From the NCBI GenBank assembly GCA_025504975.1, contig JANUWI010000006.1, positions 930,001-994,000 on the forward strand: DNA of 64,000 nucleotides. The letters are read 5' to 3'. Source of the DNA: Plenodomus lindquistii (taxonomy: Eukaryota; Ascomycota; Dothideomycetes; Pleosporales; Leptosphaeriaceae). Of this stretch, positions 11,325-23,596 are shown in pieces. Positions within the stretch are counted from its first letter, which is position 1, and every line of letters begins with the position of its first letter. The notes below the pieces were generated by a model. That model searched no databases and had not been told where the DNA came from. It saw only the letters and a program-made list of their open reading frames with translations. The translations under genes were made by a program, and so were the position numbers.

Positions 11325-11916
11325 CGTATTGATTGTAGGGTGAGAGACGCGTGGAGGTAGTGTTGCGCGCTCTTATAACTATTGCTCAAAGAAAGTTGGG
11401 GAGAGCTCGAGATGGCCAGTCGCGCCGGAAAATCGATTCACCCTTACCGCGTGCCAAGAAAAGCTCTGGTACATGGCCACCATCCAATTACGCTTGCTGA
11501 TAATGAGGTCTGATCCGCCATGCCCGCTTCTTTTGCTGTTCTGACGAGGCCAATTTTCTTCGACGGCCTGCAGTCAAGCCGCTTAAGTACGAGACGCGAG
11601 AGGTGAGGTGTGAAACAATAGCGAATAAGTACAACGAACGTGGTAGATATTAGGTATTGATATTCTATGCAGATCCCACTATTTACACCAGCACTTCTGA
11701 CTTCCATTATCAAGAGCGTGTACTTTCAAGTCATCGCTCAAAGGCGAAACGGCCGTTGCGCCTCTACCCAAACGCCAAATCCAGCTAAACTCTTGAAGTC
11801 GTAGCTTGGAGCATGAATCGGTCTACAATGGCTAAAACCATCCGACTTCTCGTCTCCTACATCATCTACATTAATGCGCTTATGCTGCCGCCTTGTGCAA
11901 TATGTGGGTCGGCTGT
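11325..11916. other. intergenic between PAF1 and ERG25
   Basis: 592 bp; promoter side of PAF1 (minus) and 3' flank of ERG25 (minus). No supportable gene. Confidence 0.5.
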
Positions 11917-12937
11917 TTACTGAGCCTTGCGGGCCTTGGCGAGCTTTCGCTCTCTCCTCTTCTTGGAAGCCTCAGCTCCAGCCTCCGTGTCAAGGACAAA
12001 GTCCCACCACCTGAAGCTGCTGGCGTAGTTTCCAATAAACTTCTCGTGGTGAACATCGTGGTGCTCGGCGCCAGCCCAGAATGGCAAGAAGTGGTGCAGG
12101 CTCCATGGGAACTCATAGCCGCTGTGCGCATCGATGGCCTGGAAGAGACGGAGAACAATCCAAGTGTACATGGTCAAGATGTGGAGATCCTTGGTGATGG
12201 CGCACCACAGGATTGGGACACCAACGGTACCGAAACCAAGGACCATGACTTCAATGGGCGAAGCGTACTCAGCAGCCAGACCGAAAGGAGCAGAGTATTG
12301 ATGGTGAATCTTGTGGACGTTCTTGTACAGGAAGGAGCTGGCATGCATCAGGCGATGCGCCCAGTAGTGCCATGCGTCCTCAAGAACAAAGAAGATGGCG
12401 ATCTGGTAGGCCATGGTGATGGGGCTAGGGAACGGAACGGAGGTCTCGAGACCGAAGTACTGGCACATGGGGTGGAAGAGCCAGATCTGAGGGAGTTCGA
12501 CGGTGAAGTGGGAGAGGAGGACGAGCGCAGCGCATTGTGTCTGTTCCCAGGCGGTGGGAATTTTGTGCTAGGAGTTGTCAGAATATGCCTGGAAACGCCG
12601 TAGGTTCAAAGAACATACCTGTTGAATCTTGTACTTCCTGAAGTATGGGATGCGATCAATGATGATCCAAGGAAGCGATCGGCCAAAGTAAAGCACTTCG
12701 TGGATAACAAACGACATGATGCCTGTCGCCAGGACGTCGTTGCCCATCCAGGTGTACCACGCCAGCCACATCTTCTCAAAGTAGTTGAGTTGGACGTTGT
12801 ACTTGGAAATCTCCTCAAAGGAGCCCCAGTATGTGTCCTGCGCCATTGGCGTCAGAACTGAGGTTGCGTTCCTGGAGGAGCTGTCAGTACCGAGTCTCGT
12901 TGAGTATTTGCCTTCGGAACTTGTCGGAGACGTACAT
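11917..12937 (-). CDS. ERG25: C4-sterol methyl oxidase (ergosterol pathway)
   Basis: Membrane fatty-acid-hydroxylase family enzyme that oxidises the C4 methyl groups of 4,4-dimethylzymosterol in the ER. Di-iron histidine boxes are HYWAH (residues about 152-156), HKIHH (170-174) and HHDVHH (254-259), with helices between. Exon 3 is 11917-12567 and exon 2 is 12619-12871 (51 bp intron, GTATGT...CTAG). Upstream, a perfect donor GTACGT and acceptor CTCCAG (intron 12872-12935) join AT at 12936-12937 to G at 12871, creating ATG AAC GCA; the start codon is split by the intron and the protein has 301 residues. A downstream ATG 10 codons later is an alternative start. The basic C-terminus ends RKAQ, resembling an ER-retrieval signal. 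Confidence 0.9.
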
Positions 12938-14350
12938 GATGCCTGCTTGCGATGACAAAAGAGCGAAGTATGCAAGCCGCGGTGGTGCCTGAATGAACGG
13001 AAGGACTGCAGGAGGGTATTGCAGTCACTGTTGAGAGGGGTGGAGAGTCGAGGAAAGTGCAAAGGAGGCGGATTAAATTGGAGGTGGAAGACGCCCTGAT
13101 CTGCATTCGCACCACTTTGCCTCCCAGTACCATCGCTCAATCGCGACTAGGCTGTGCCGGGTGATTGGCCATGCTCTAGTGCCTTGCAGCTGCCGCAATC
13201 TGGCCACCAATCAGACCTGAGCAGGGTCCCGATTCTGATTCACCGCCTTCCTCTACACATGGCGAGATTTCTTCGGCTGCGGCTTGAGCGTTCCCGGATC
13301 ACACCAGCAAGCCCTACAGACCCTCAATACGGCACTGTGCATCATGTCACTCTGGGGCCACCCACCGATGCCGTCCATGCCGTCTACTTCGATTGTGGGA
13401 CGATGCTGGGTAGCTCTTGGAGGGCGGCTGAGCTGCACGCGTGGCGACATGCATTGCTGGCCAATCACAGCTTCGTCTGTACGGCCGCTTAATCATTAGC
13501 ACGCTTTGGACAATCATTTCTTGATATCTTCAGTAGATTTGGAGAGCACGAAATCTGATTGCCTACTACCTGTAGCCATGCATCTCATTTTGCATGTGCG
13601 GGAGATGTCTGAGACTACGGAAATCATGTAAAATCCGCACAGCTTCCAGGTGAAGTACAAAGGAGCTCGTACTTGTTGAATCCTCGACTCCACCAACGCC
13701 GTCTAGTACAATTACTGCAATATGCCAACGGCTCTGTAGAAGTCCCTCGCATTTTAGCTGTACACTCCACCAGTGATAATAAGCTTACTCTAGCATTCTT
13801 GAGTCTCTCTAATTTGCTTTGTATGCAGCCTTGACCGACGACGCTCAAACCTATGAACCAAGTCTGCATCAATCAGGCGATGATAACTCGTCGATATCAT
13901 CCGTCGCATTTCGGTTGGTCCTCCCGCCCTCATGGGCATTAACTTCACCGAAGTATGCGTATTCGTTGGTGGTGAGGAGTTGAGGCTCATATGCGGCAGG
14001 GCAGGGCAGCTAGCCGCGCTTGTGCAGGACTAGCGCGCCTGGTGATATCATCCTGTCGATTCACTGCTTTGAGCGACTCTGTCGATTAGCAATGTAACAT
14101 ATTGCTACCTGCGCTATAACCTAGATGGAAAGCTGTGAAAGCGCGTCATTTTCGGTCTGTCGCGGTCTCCAGTCTGCTTCCGCCGCATAGCGTTGCCTGC
14201 CCTTTTGGGCGCACTTACCTCGACCACCCGCGCTGTTGCCTTCGCTGCGACTTTTTACATCTGTCACATCCGCGCCACACTTCTGCCACTCGCAACCACA
14301 GGAGCTGGACTGGTGGAGGCCGGCATAGTCGCAGTCGCCCCAGTGTCACT
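12938..14350. other. divergent promoter region of ERG25 and RAD26
   Basis: 1413 bp. The ERG25 frame stays open without splicing to 13140 and the RAD26 frame stays open upstream to 14135; neither extension has good start context, so both are treated as leader. No separate gene supported. Confidence 0.5.
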
Positions 14351-17300
14351 ATGTCTTCACCCTTCGAAAACGCGATAACGGCAGTCGCGCCGCCCATAGT
14401 CAACGTCACGGACGCCGAAGCCTCGAGTGAAGTGAAGCCGACGGATACCATACTCGAGGATGAGTCTGGAGAGGAAGTCTTACCAGATGCGGATGAGGAG
14501 ACTCGTCTCAAGTTCCTGACCACAGGCACTCGAGCGCAAGATGATCTGGAGCGCGACATCGGTCGTCAGGCGGACCAGCTGCTTACGGAGCAGGCTGACG
14601 CGCGGGACAAGAAGCGCATTGAAAAAGCAGAGGCAGAAGCAAAGCGCGCGGAGGCGGCGATTCAAAAATTGCGAAATCGGCTGGCTTTGCCTATGTTGTC
14701 AACCCAGAAACTAAAGGTCAAAGGCGAGATCGAGGCATATCGCTTGAAGATTGACGAGTTAGACTTGGAGATGGACGCAATCCAGAAGCGCATAAACGAC
14801 CGACACAAAGTTCCTGGAGAAGCGGATACGGCCGAAGATGGTGCCAACGGACCGCTACCAAACGAGAGCCGTCGCGAGTTCTTAATTCGGACAGGCAAGA
14901 TCACACCCTTCTCAAAATTGGCGCAGAATCAGCCTGGCTCAGGCACGCTGGGCGAGGTCATGTTAGACGCTGAAGTGGAAGACATGGTCGATGCGACTGA
15001 CAAAGGTCCCACATCCCATCGCAATTTGATGAAGCCTGGCTTCCAAGGCTCAGATTCAAGCCCGGAAGCTGCCAGCCCACAACCATCCAGACGTTCGAAC
15101 AAGCGACGGAAGATCACCGCTAGTAGTGATGTGAGCGGGTCTCGTGAATCAAGTCCGGCTGTAAAGGCTGATGGTGACTCTGATGGTGCTTTTGAACCTG
15201 GCTTGACTGATCGTCAGCTCGCGACGCTGGACGACTCTGATGATCTATCTGACAGTGTAATTCAAGACGACTCTTACGCTGAAGAAACTGTAGGACGTAA
15301 GCGAAAAGTTCGTGGGAAGAAAACCACAGCTGCGCCTGTAGAAAAAGCTGTGGCAGAAGATATGGCAGGGGTAGACGACGGCAACGAGCGATTGTTTCAG
15401 AAGCGTGTCGAGACATGGGCGAAGAACCGTGCAGCCGCAAGAAACAAGGCCAAAGCAAAGAATGGCGAGGCTACAACAAACGAAGTTCGTAATGTTGAGG
15501 AAGATGAAGAAGCGTACCTACCTCATCCTACCGAAGCTGACACAGAGTTCGACGGCGGCTTCCGAATACCTGGTGACATCTACCCGGCACTCTTCGATTA
15601 TCAAAAGACTGGTGTGCAATGGCTTTGGGAGCTGTACTCGCAGAATGTGGGTGGCATTATCGGCGATGAGATGGGCCTAGGAAAGACCATCCAAGCCATC
15701 TCATTCGTTGCCGGATTGCACTACTCGAGATTGCTCACCAAGCCGGTCATCATCGTATGTCCTGCAACAGTCATGAAGCAGTGGGTGAACGAGTTCCATC
15801 GGTGGTGGCCCGCCCTGCGTGTCTCGATTTTGCACACCTCCGGGAGTGGTATGCTAGATACGCAGCGAGAAGATCGTATGGAGCGAGAATTGGAGCTTCG
15901 CAGTTACGGTGATTACGACACCACCTTGACCGGCGCTGGAAAGGCCGCCAAGAAGGTCCTGGAGAAAGTCAAACGTGATGGTCACGTCCTCGTAACCACT
16001 TACTCTGGACTACAAACGTATTCGGAGTTTTTGATACCTACTGAATGGGAGTGTGCCATCTTGGACGAGGGCCACAAGATTCGCAACCCAAACACCGCTA
16101 TTACGATCCATTGCAAAGAACTGCGGACGCCAAATCGCATCATCCTGTCCGGCACACCCATGCAAAACAACCTGACTGAGCTTTGGTCACTCTTTGACTT
16201 CGTCTTCCCTATGCGTCTCGGCACCCTCGTGAATTTCCGTAACCAATTCGAGTTTCCAATCAAGCGCGGTGGTTATGCAAACGCTTCAAACCTCGAATTT
16301 GAGACAGCTGTACGATGCGCAGAGACCCTCAAGGATGCAGTTAGTCCGTACTTGCTTCAACGTTTCAAAGTCGATGTCGCGACAGATTTGCCTCAGAAGA
16401 AGGAGCAAGTTTTGTTCTGTAAGCTGACACGCCAACAACGGACAGCTTACGAGGGCTTTCTTGCGTCAAGCGATATGAAGTCAATAGCAGATGGTAAACG
16501 TAATATGCTCTTTGGCGTCGACTACCTACGAAAGGTCTGCAACCATCCAGACCTCACAGAGCACAAGATATTGTCTAAGAAGTTGGGCTACGATTACGGT
16601 GCTCCTAACCGATCCGGGAAGATGCAGGTCGTCAAAGAATTGCTGTCCCTCTGGAAGAAGGGCGGGCACAAGACGCTTCTGTTCGCCCAACATCGCATCA
16701 TGCTTGATATTTTGCAGAAATTCGTCAGTCAATTACCGGATATTAATTGGCGCCGCATGGATGGAGAAACTCCTATCAAGGATCGACAAAACCTTGTGGA
16801 TGAGTTCAACAATAATCCTGATCTAGATGTGTTTCTGCTCACCACTAAAGTGGGGGGTTTGGGTGTCAACCTCACTGGCGCCAATCGTGTCATCATTTAC
16901 GACCCTGATTGGAACCCATCGACAGATATACAAGCGCGAGAGCGCTCATGGCGTCTCGGACAGAAGCGAGAGGTTGAGATATACCGACTCATGTCCGCAG
17001 GTACCATCGAGGAGAAGATCTACCATCGTCAGATCTTCAAGCAGTTCCTCACGAATAAAGTGTTAAAGGACCCGAAGCAGCGGCAGACATTCCAAATGAG
17101 TGATTTACACGATCTGTTCACCTTAGGAGAGAACATCGAAGGTGAGACGGAGACTGGTACTCTGTTCCGTGGGTCTGAGGTCAAATTCGAGGAAGATGGC
17201 AAGACGGCAATTACGGAAACTACTGGCGCTTCAGATCTCGCTGCTGTGACAGGCATATCGCATGCTGAAGCATTTCAGGAGCCTGTATCTGAGAATGAAG

Positions 17301-18040
17301 CAGCTACCGGAAACGACGAGGAAGGTACTGCAGACGACAAAGAGGCACCTACTGACTCGCGGCTCATGTCCACGATTTTTGCGAAGACTGGTGTACATTC
17401 CGTCCTTGAGCACGACGCCATCATGAACTCCACTGCCGGCGGTCGCAAGCGCAAAGTCCAAGCAGATCCAGCCTTCATCCAGCGCGAAGCAAAGCGTCAA
17501 GCAGGCCTCGCAGCCGAGCAACTAAAGAAGAGCATGGAACAAGCACGACAAGTTCCTGCCGGTGTGCCTACTTGGACAGGCCAGTTCGGTGAAGCAGGTC
17601 GTCCCGAGGCTCCTCGAGCATCCACTCGTGGAGGTCGAGGCGGACGAGGCGGTGCACGCGGCGGTGGCCCATCCTCCACATCTATCCTCTCCAACCTCGC
17701 AGCACGACAAGGTCGTCCACTTCCCGGCGCGACCACGCCAAACAACGCATCTGCATCTTCGTTTCGTGGCTCAACTCCGTCAGCAATGACACCGCAGTCT
17801 TTCCGCGGAAAACGTATGCTCGAGATGATCCGCGATTTCATGATGACACATGGAGGTGTGGTGCCGAGTCGAATGTTGGTCGATCACTTTGATCACTACT
17901 GTCGTGCTCAGCCCGGAAGAAATGAAGAGTTCAAGGAGATGCTGAAGCTTATTGCGACACTAGAGAAGAGCGGTAGTGCGCAGAGAGGAAGGTGGGTGCT
18001 GAAAGATGAGTGGCGCACACCGCGGGCTGGAAGGACTTGA
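14351..18040 (+). CDS. RAD26: Rad26/CSB (ERCC6) Swi2/Snf2 ATPase of transcription-coupled repair
   Basis: Single exon, 1229 residues from ATG at 14351 (TCACTATGTC). An acidic, coiled N-terminus (a helix of E/A/K around residues 75-155) precedes the Snf2 core: Walker A region DEMGLGKTIQ at about 437, motif II LDEGHKIRN (DEGH box) at about 570, LSGTPMQNN at about 598, and helicase C motifs GVNLTGANRVIIYDPDWNP and SWRLGQKREVEIYRL near 850-875. The DEGH box and the following FKQFLTNKVLKDPKQRQ, then LHDLFTLG, are typical of Rad26/CSB. An Arg/Gly-rich stretch (RGGRGGRGGARGG) and a conserved C-terminal domain end the protein. It acts in the nucleus on stalled polymerase II. Confidence 0.95.
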   Translation: MSSPFENAITAVAPPIVNVTDAEASSEVKPTDTILEDESGEEVLPDADEETRLKFLTTGTRAQDDLERDIGRQADQLLTEQADARDKKRIEKAEAEAKRAEAAIQKLRNRLALPMLSTQKLKVKGEIEAYRLKIDELDLEMDAIQKRINDRHKVPGEADTAEDGANGPLPNESRREFLIRTGKITPFSKLAQNQPGSGTLGEVMLDAEVEDMVDATDKGPTSHRNLMKPGFQGSDSSPEAASPQPSRRSNKRRKITASSDVSGSRESSPAVKADGDSDGAFEPGLTDRQLATLDDSDDLSDSVIQDDSYAEETVGRKRKVRGKKTTAAPVEKAVAEDMAGVDDGNERLFQKRVETWAKNRAAARNKAKAKNGEATTNEVRNVEEDEEAYLPHPTEADTEFDGGFRIPGDIYPALFDYQKTGVQWLWELYSQNVGGIIGDEMGLGKTIQAISFVAGLHYSRLLTKPVIIVCPATVMKQWVNEFHRWWPALRVSILHTSGSGMLDTQREDRMERELELRSYGDYDTTLTGAGKAAKKVLEKVKRDGHVLVTTYSGLQTYSEFLIPTEWECAILDEGHKIRNPNTAITIHCKELRTPNRIILSGTPMQNNLTELWSLFDFVFPMRLGTLVNFRNQFEFPIKRGGYANASNLEFETAVRCAETLKDAVSPYLLQRFKVDVATDLPQKKEQVLFCKLTRQQRTAYEGFLASSDMKSIADGKRNMLFGVDYLRKVCNHPDLTEHKILSKKLGYDYGAPNRSGKMQVVKELLSLWKKGGHKTLLFAQHRIMLDILQKFVSQLPDINWRRMDGETPIKDRQNLVDEFNNNPDLDVFLLTTKVGGLGVNLTGANRVIIYDPDWNPSTDIQARERSWRLGQKREVEIYRLMSAGTIEEKIYHRQIFKQFLTNKVLKDPKQRQTFQMSDLHDLFTLGENIEGETETGTLFRGSEVKFEEDGKTAITETTGASDLAAVTGISHAEAFQEPVSENEAATGNDEEGTADDKEAPTDSRLMSTIFAKTGVHSVLEHDAIMNSTAGGRKRKVQADPAFIQREAKRQAGLAAEQLKKSMEQARQVPAGVPTWTGQFGEAGRPEAPRASTRGGRGGRGGARGGGPSSTSILSNLAARQGRPLPGATTPNNASASSFRGSTPSAMTPQSFRGKRMLEMIRDFMMTHGGVVPSRMLVDHFDHYCRAQPGRNEEFKEMLKLIATLEKSGSAQRGRWVLKDEWRTPRAGRT

Positions 18041-19288
18041 GTAATGCTGAAATCTGCTCAGCTAAATGGAAACATGGTACATATCATTTGTAATTGTACC
18101 GATGGGTAGCATATGCATCATAACGGCGTCAAAAGGGATAGGGAAGATACCACGGCAGTTCAGCATAGGAGTTTTGGTAACGCATCTACATAGACAGCGG
18201 GAATAAAACATCTGCAAAAAGGGCAACCTTGGTGAGGCAAGAGACTCGATCAAACTCACGACAATGCGATCTAGACATAGTGGTCTGGAACCGCACCCAA
18301 GTGCCATCAAAGAAATCGGAGTGCAATCTGTTGATCTACATGGATCTGCATAGGGAGATCTGCCGAGCCTTGGCATAGTGTTGAAGATATCACTAGGAAC
18401 CAACCGAAGGAGGGCCATTAGAAAATCGATCGTGTTCATACATAGCAAATAGCAACGCGATACTACCTTTCTTTCAGGCGACTACCTGACCCGTCCCCCA
18501 ATCTTACAATCGCGCGTGGCGTTTTCTCCATGCGCCAGTGTCATGATTCAAGACTCACGAATCGGGACGCCTGAATGCGGGACGGAAGCATATCTTCGTA
18601 TCCGCAACCCAATCGTGTTGCTAAAGTGACATCCACCAACTCGGGGCTAAAATGCAGGGTCTTCGGTTACACAAAGTTCAGCCTCGTGTTAGTAGTGTCA
18701 GGCCTCGTGTGCCAATTGGTGCACGTAACTGCAAGCGCGGAAATCGATGTTCGCGTGGAGTGCCGATCTTTTGGAAGGTTACAACGTGCGTGGTGGCACT
18801 GGGAAATGTAGCGCGTTTGTGGGTGGCAGGGGTGTTGAGGCTGGTAGCACAACATGAGGGCTGCAGCCAGTCAAGCAAATTATCTACCCACAGCATACTG
18901 ATTGGAAGAGCAATCTACGTTAGGCAGCCTGGAATACTGCTGTACAACACGATGGCGTAACTGATAAATGGGTTGGTGGGAATTCCTGTTGACGTTCATA
19001 TTAGGAATTGAGTGTTGAGTGCAGGTTCGAAATGATGCAATCGTGTTGCATACAAGCACACTTCACTGGTTGACAGATGAGTGACACTGCATTAAAACAC
19101 TCGCGCGAGTAGAGGCGTCCAAGTCATGTGTACACACAGATATGACACGGGTGGGTTGTATTGTAATCGAACCAGAGTTTCGACAAATAAAGTATATACA
19201 AGGTATTAAAATTAAGAAGGCTTCACTTCTCAGGGTCTAAGTGGTCTAATCATGTTCTGTACGTCGTAGCCTGGTGCAAGGCATTCGT
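18041..19288. other. intergenic between convergent RAD26 and tyrosinase genes
   Basis: 1248 bp; short open frames on both strands show no coding character. The part nearest the tyrosinase gene is A/T-rich (about 19170-19235). Nothing else seen. Confidence 0.5.
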
Positions 19289-20580
19289 TCAAAGGTAAAT
19301 ATAGCACATGGGTCCAGCAGTCGTCTGCATTAGATCCGCCATTGTGACGGGTGGACCAGCAGCAAATCCAAGATCAATGGGCGTGCTGAGTGTGGTGTTC
19401 GGGGAAGGTGGTGCGTTGAGGAACGTTCCTGTACCGGAGATGCCGCTTGCACCCGTGCGTGTCTTGCGGTCGAGCTGTTGCCAGATCCACCACGTGCGGT
19501 CAATCATGCCATGGTGGAGGTAGAAGAGAGGATCACCCGGAGACGTGAACAGATCGCGGCCAGGGTCACCACCCATGGAGTAATGTCCTAAAACAAAGAT
19601 TAGTGGAAGGCAGAGAAAGGTGAGAGGAAGGTTGACTCACCACCACCGTGTACACCGATATCAGGAGTGCCCGGCACACCCTGCATCGTGAGCTGAAAGC
19701 TTTCGATATCCTTGGTCTGTAGAATCAAGCTCGCGACAGCGCTGGCATTCGCCCACTTCTTGTTGGCGTAATCGGTCAAGTCACGCTTGAGACATCGGGG
19801 GTTGTACGACAGTCCGTCACCGTTCGATGCAGCGCCGCCGCCAGGAAGGCCTAATGAGACTGGACCAAGATTGACCGTCATGTTTTTGAACGGCCCCGAC
19901 TTCACACAGCCTCCGCCAGTCCCTGCGGGAATGGGGATTTCGACGAGGCCGTTTCCTCCAAGGATGATGTCTCCCTGACCAGGAATGAACTCTCCATTGC
20001 CTGACATCGACGTATCAGAGCCATCGAGGATAGGTGAATTCTCTAGACCGGTGACAGCTGTCTTTGACCAATCCCAGTAGGGCTGGTAGCCCTTGTAGCC
20101 GCACTCGTTACGAAGAGCCTGCTCGTACTGCCATGTGAAGTAGCGATGCCATGCGAGGAATGTACCGGTGTAGTGAATGGTCATAGTCTGATTGATGTGT
20201 GTTCCGATCCAGTCATCGAATCGTGACCTTGCACCAGGGATGAGTGAAGCAGGTGTCTTGGTAGGCTTTGATTGCAGGCAGAGAACGGCATCGGTGTAAG
20301 CCTTGCGCTCAGTTTTCGATAGAGCACCCCATTCTCTGCGTATAGAAAGGTTGGAGGCGTTACATGTGCCTCGCTTGGAAGGGTTGCCTTGAAGTTCGGA
20401 TTGAGCTTGCTGGGCAGCAAACTCAGCCAACTGGGCTAGCTGGTCGCTGGCCGCAGAAGGATCAGAAGAGGCTTCAGTGGGCAGATTGGAGGGGTCGCTC
20501 GTGGTATCTTGAGGTGTGGGCAGTGCGTTTGAGAGCGTACCGACCAACAGGGTCAGCGCCAATGGAGAGCTGAAGCGCAT
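19289..20580 (-). CDS. secreted tyrosinase (short type)
   Basis: Exons 19641-20580 and 19289-19587 joined over a 53 bp intron (GTGAGT, CACTAATC branch, TTTTAG) give 412 residues. A signal peptide (residues 1-19, ends SNALP) and a Ser/Thr/Asp-rich propeptide precede the tyrosinase domain. Type-3 copper ligands are visible: CuA THINQ, IHYTG and WHRYF; CuB GVHGGGH and FYLHHGMIDR. There is no C-terminal extension with a Tyr-gate domain, so this is the short extracellular type that oxidises phenols to quinones. Substrate specificity cannot be read from sequence. Neighbours give no cluster context. Confidence 0.92.
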
Positions 20581-23500
20581 CTTGAAGCCTGACGAATAGA
20601 AATTAAGATGAGGGTAATAAGACCGTTGATATGGGCAGCAGTACAGAAGACTGAACTCTAAACTGACTGGGAAGGTACGAAAAGTAACTTTGGTGAACAC
20701 GAAGAAATGGACATTCGCCTGCATATAAATGAAAAACGGGCGCCCACATTGAGTAGTCGCCCCTCCCCCCGACTGTCAAAACCCGCAGCGGCGAATACAT
20801 TTTCGCATATGCCTGGTGATAGATAGACAAGGAATAGTGTGGCTACACCACTGCTGGACCCGCGCGAGGACAGAGCGTCCTGCCGCCTCCCTGCCGCCTC
20901 GTGCTGGCATAATGCAGCTAGATCAGAAGGAGGAGTACTAGGTAGAAAGGTTCTCCATAAGCCAATGGGAAGATCGTGCCTGGTGGATGGCGAATCCTGC
21001 CCGTGAGCGGGCGGTGTTCGGTTCCTATTCCGTTACGGACCCTGTCGATGAACTTGCACTGTGGAGCTACCCGGTACGCAACCGAATCCCGCCTAGAGTG
21101 TACGCAATGCTTTAGTTCCAATTTATCGCAATGGACTGACAATGGACTGACAATGGACATGACAATGCAGGAACCGGGTCAAGGTACCGACAAAGTAACT
21201 TCCGATATCAGAAGAGGTTGATGCTAATTCGGTCGCTTCGAGCCCACTGCTCGCCCTGACGGTTCATGATCCGGGTAGCGTGGGTTTAAACAAGATGCTT
21301 GCTCCGGCACTAACAAAGGTTACGCTCCGTCGCGTGTTGAGACACATCATAGACTGTAGTTTAAAACAACGTCGATCTTTACCATGTTTGAGTTGAAAGA
21401 GGTCAAGGGTCGGTAAGACGGAAATCGGTGGTTGGATGGCGACGATTGCGTGTTGGCAAAACACGTGGGGTCATCCTGGACAGTGAGATTATAGCATGAG
21501 CGAGATGAGCTGCACATCATCGATGAACACCAAACGTCTGGGACGAGCTATGACCCACGAACACCATGAGCAGCTTTGTACTCAATAGTTCTGAACTTCC
21601 TTCGTTCTTCTCAAATGCAGCCATAGATAGGTTCAAAATTCTGCTGAACCCACAAGTTATCATTGTAGCTTGATAGTGACAGTAGCCCTTCGGCAGATGT
21701 GAAGGATTTATTGATTCCTTTCGGGGAAATATAACCGTGCCGCATATGGTGAATAAATACCCTAAGGTCGCAGTCGAGTCTTCAATCCGAATCATGGGCA
21801 CCGGACTCTGTGTCCCGAGGAGTCCGGTCGGTCTTGCAGTGAGCTTCGAGAAGCGTGCATCTGTTTGCTGCTACCACAAGCCTCAATTTCCAAAGTGTTG
21901 CTCATTGCTTCTTCGATCCATAGCGAGGCCTCTAGAGTGGCGGCGGCGCCAGAGTGCATCGATCTCGTCAAACCTTACCAAACTGTCGGTGTTCGGCCAA
22001 GACTCCGGCGGGAAGGGCATTGGGAGTTGCTAATTGTCCAACTATAGCCCTGGTGTTGGTTGTACGATTACATAATGCCCCTCCATAAACAACCTAGGAC
22101 GTTTTAATCTTACAACATGTATTCCCTGTATCTATGAATATCGTTACGCGTCCCCATAGGACCAATTGGATCTCTGCTAGGGGTATTCTCTATAGTTTAG
22201 CAGGAGTGTTACCTAGGTCGTGCTAACGCTCAGTGCTACGCGCACCGTGGTCCCTGCGACGAGGCTCTTGCTATCTGCCTATACAAAAAGGCTCCACACA
22301 AGTCCTGCTCGTGGGGCAAACAGCTAAAATTGGTGGGAAAACTAGCACCTCCTGAAGGATTCAGAACTCAAGCTTGATGGCGTGTCGCATGCATAGACAT
22401 GCAGAGGGACGGCGCAGCACTAAAGGTGTCATGGTAACGTTGCCAAGGTGCATCTACGATTTACAGTTTGACCCTCGGTCTCCTGCTGTTCACTAGAGTT
22501 CCACCTTCCGCATCTCGCTTGCAACTCCTCTACCACCTCCCCGCATCTTACATGTGATCTGTCCATTCCTGTGTACTCTAAGATATCGTCTACGTTCGTG
22601 AGCCTATATGCGAGGTATATCATGTTTCCAACATATCAGCTCTCCGCCATCGTAAGCTTGCGAAGAAACAATACGCAACCAATTCCATAGCGATTATCTT
22701 CAAACCGTTCATACCCGCTATGTCTACATGTCACACGTTTGACCGAGGCGCACACAGTAAAGCCTCAGGCTAGTGGGGCTAGTCTCACTGCTGCGCTTCC
22801 GGACCGAGGTCCAGTGCTGGCGATTGGAATGGGCTCTGTCACGACCGCGGATCTCCTCTCGAACTGGTCAATACTCTAATTTCGGCACAAGTTGCTGACG
22901 TAGGGTTGGAGGTACTTATTCCCAGTAGCTTCAAAACAGGAGCTCGTTCTACTCTACGATGGCAAAGGCACGCATGGCGTATACGCTACACGTACCGGCA
23001 GATTGGATCGGAGCAAGCCAATTGCATCTGAGACAATATTCCTTCTGCTGAAAACTTCCCGCCTCCGAAAACACTGGAACCTTGGGACTGCCTGATCACG
23101 GCAAAACACAGTGGGCGGATTATATTGAAAGTATATATGTCGTTTACATATATCCCTGAGATTCGCCGTTCCTGGGGAATTATCTACAATGAGTTGGGCA
23201 GTGTTGTATACCTAGTACGCTTTCAATAAGCGTTTGCTCGGGACGCTGCCTTATGGGGCCTTCTATGGCGGAGCGTTAACCTTATGCATGACTAGTTCTG
23301 TGACTGGATGATCCGGCAGCCTTCCCCGGTTCGCCCAGCCAGACTCCTGCCACACGTTTCCAAGATGTGGATGCATGTTCCGGGGCCATTTGATCCGCAT
23401 TCATACAGCGGCTCACGTCTGTCTAGCGTTACGCATGTTGCTCCAGAGGGGTTGAACGTCTTTAGACACATGAAGTACACATGCACGATCGCAGATCACA

Positions 23501-23596
23501 TCTTCCTGAGCAGATTATATTTTGCAATTTCCCAGGTCCACATCACAGCAGATCAGCTCTTATGTGCAGAGCCATCCACCAAGACCAATCATCGAC
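20581..23596. other. gene-poor 3 kb region
   Basis: No gene supported on either strand. A short tandem repeat sits at 21129-21160. Open frames of 60-98 codons at 21517-22047 have no recognised family. The region splits the tyrosinase promoter (left) from the Pth11-like receptor promoter (right) and is longer than neighbouring spacers. Confidence 0.45.
21129..21160. repeat. short 11 bp tandem repeat
   Basis: CAATGGACTGA is repeated about 2.6 times in direct tandem. No coding or obvious regulatory context. Confidence 0.7.

Noticed and set aside
13154..13492. 112-codon plus-strand frame in the ERG25/RAD26 spacer
   Set aside because: No family; overlaps opposite frames of equal length.
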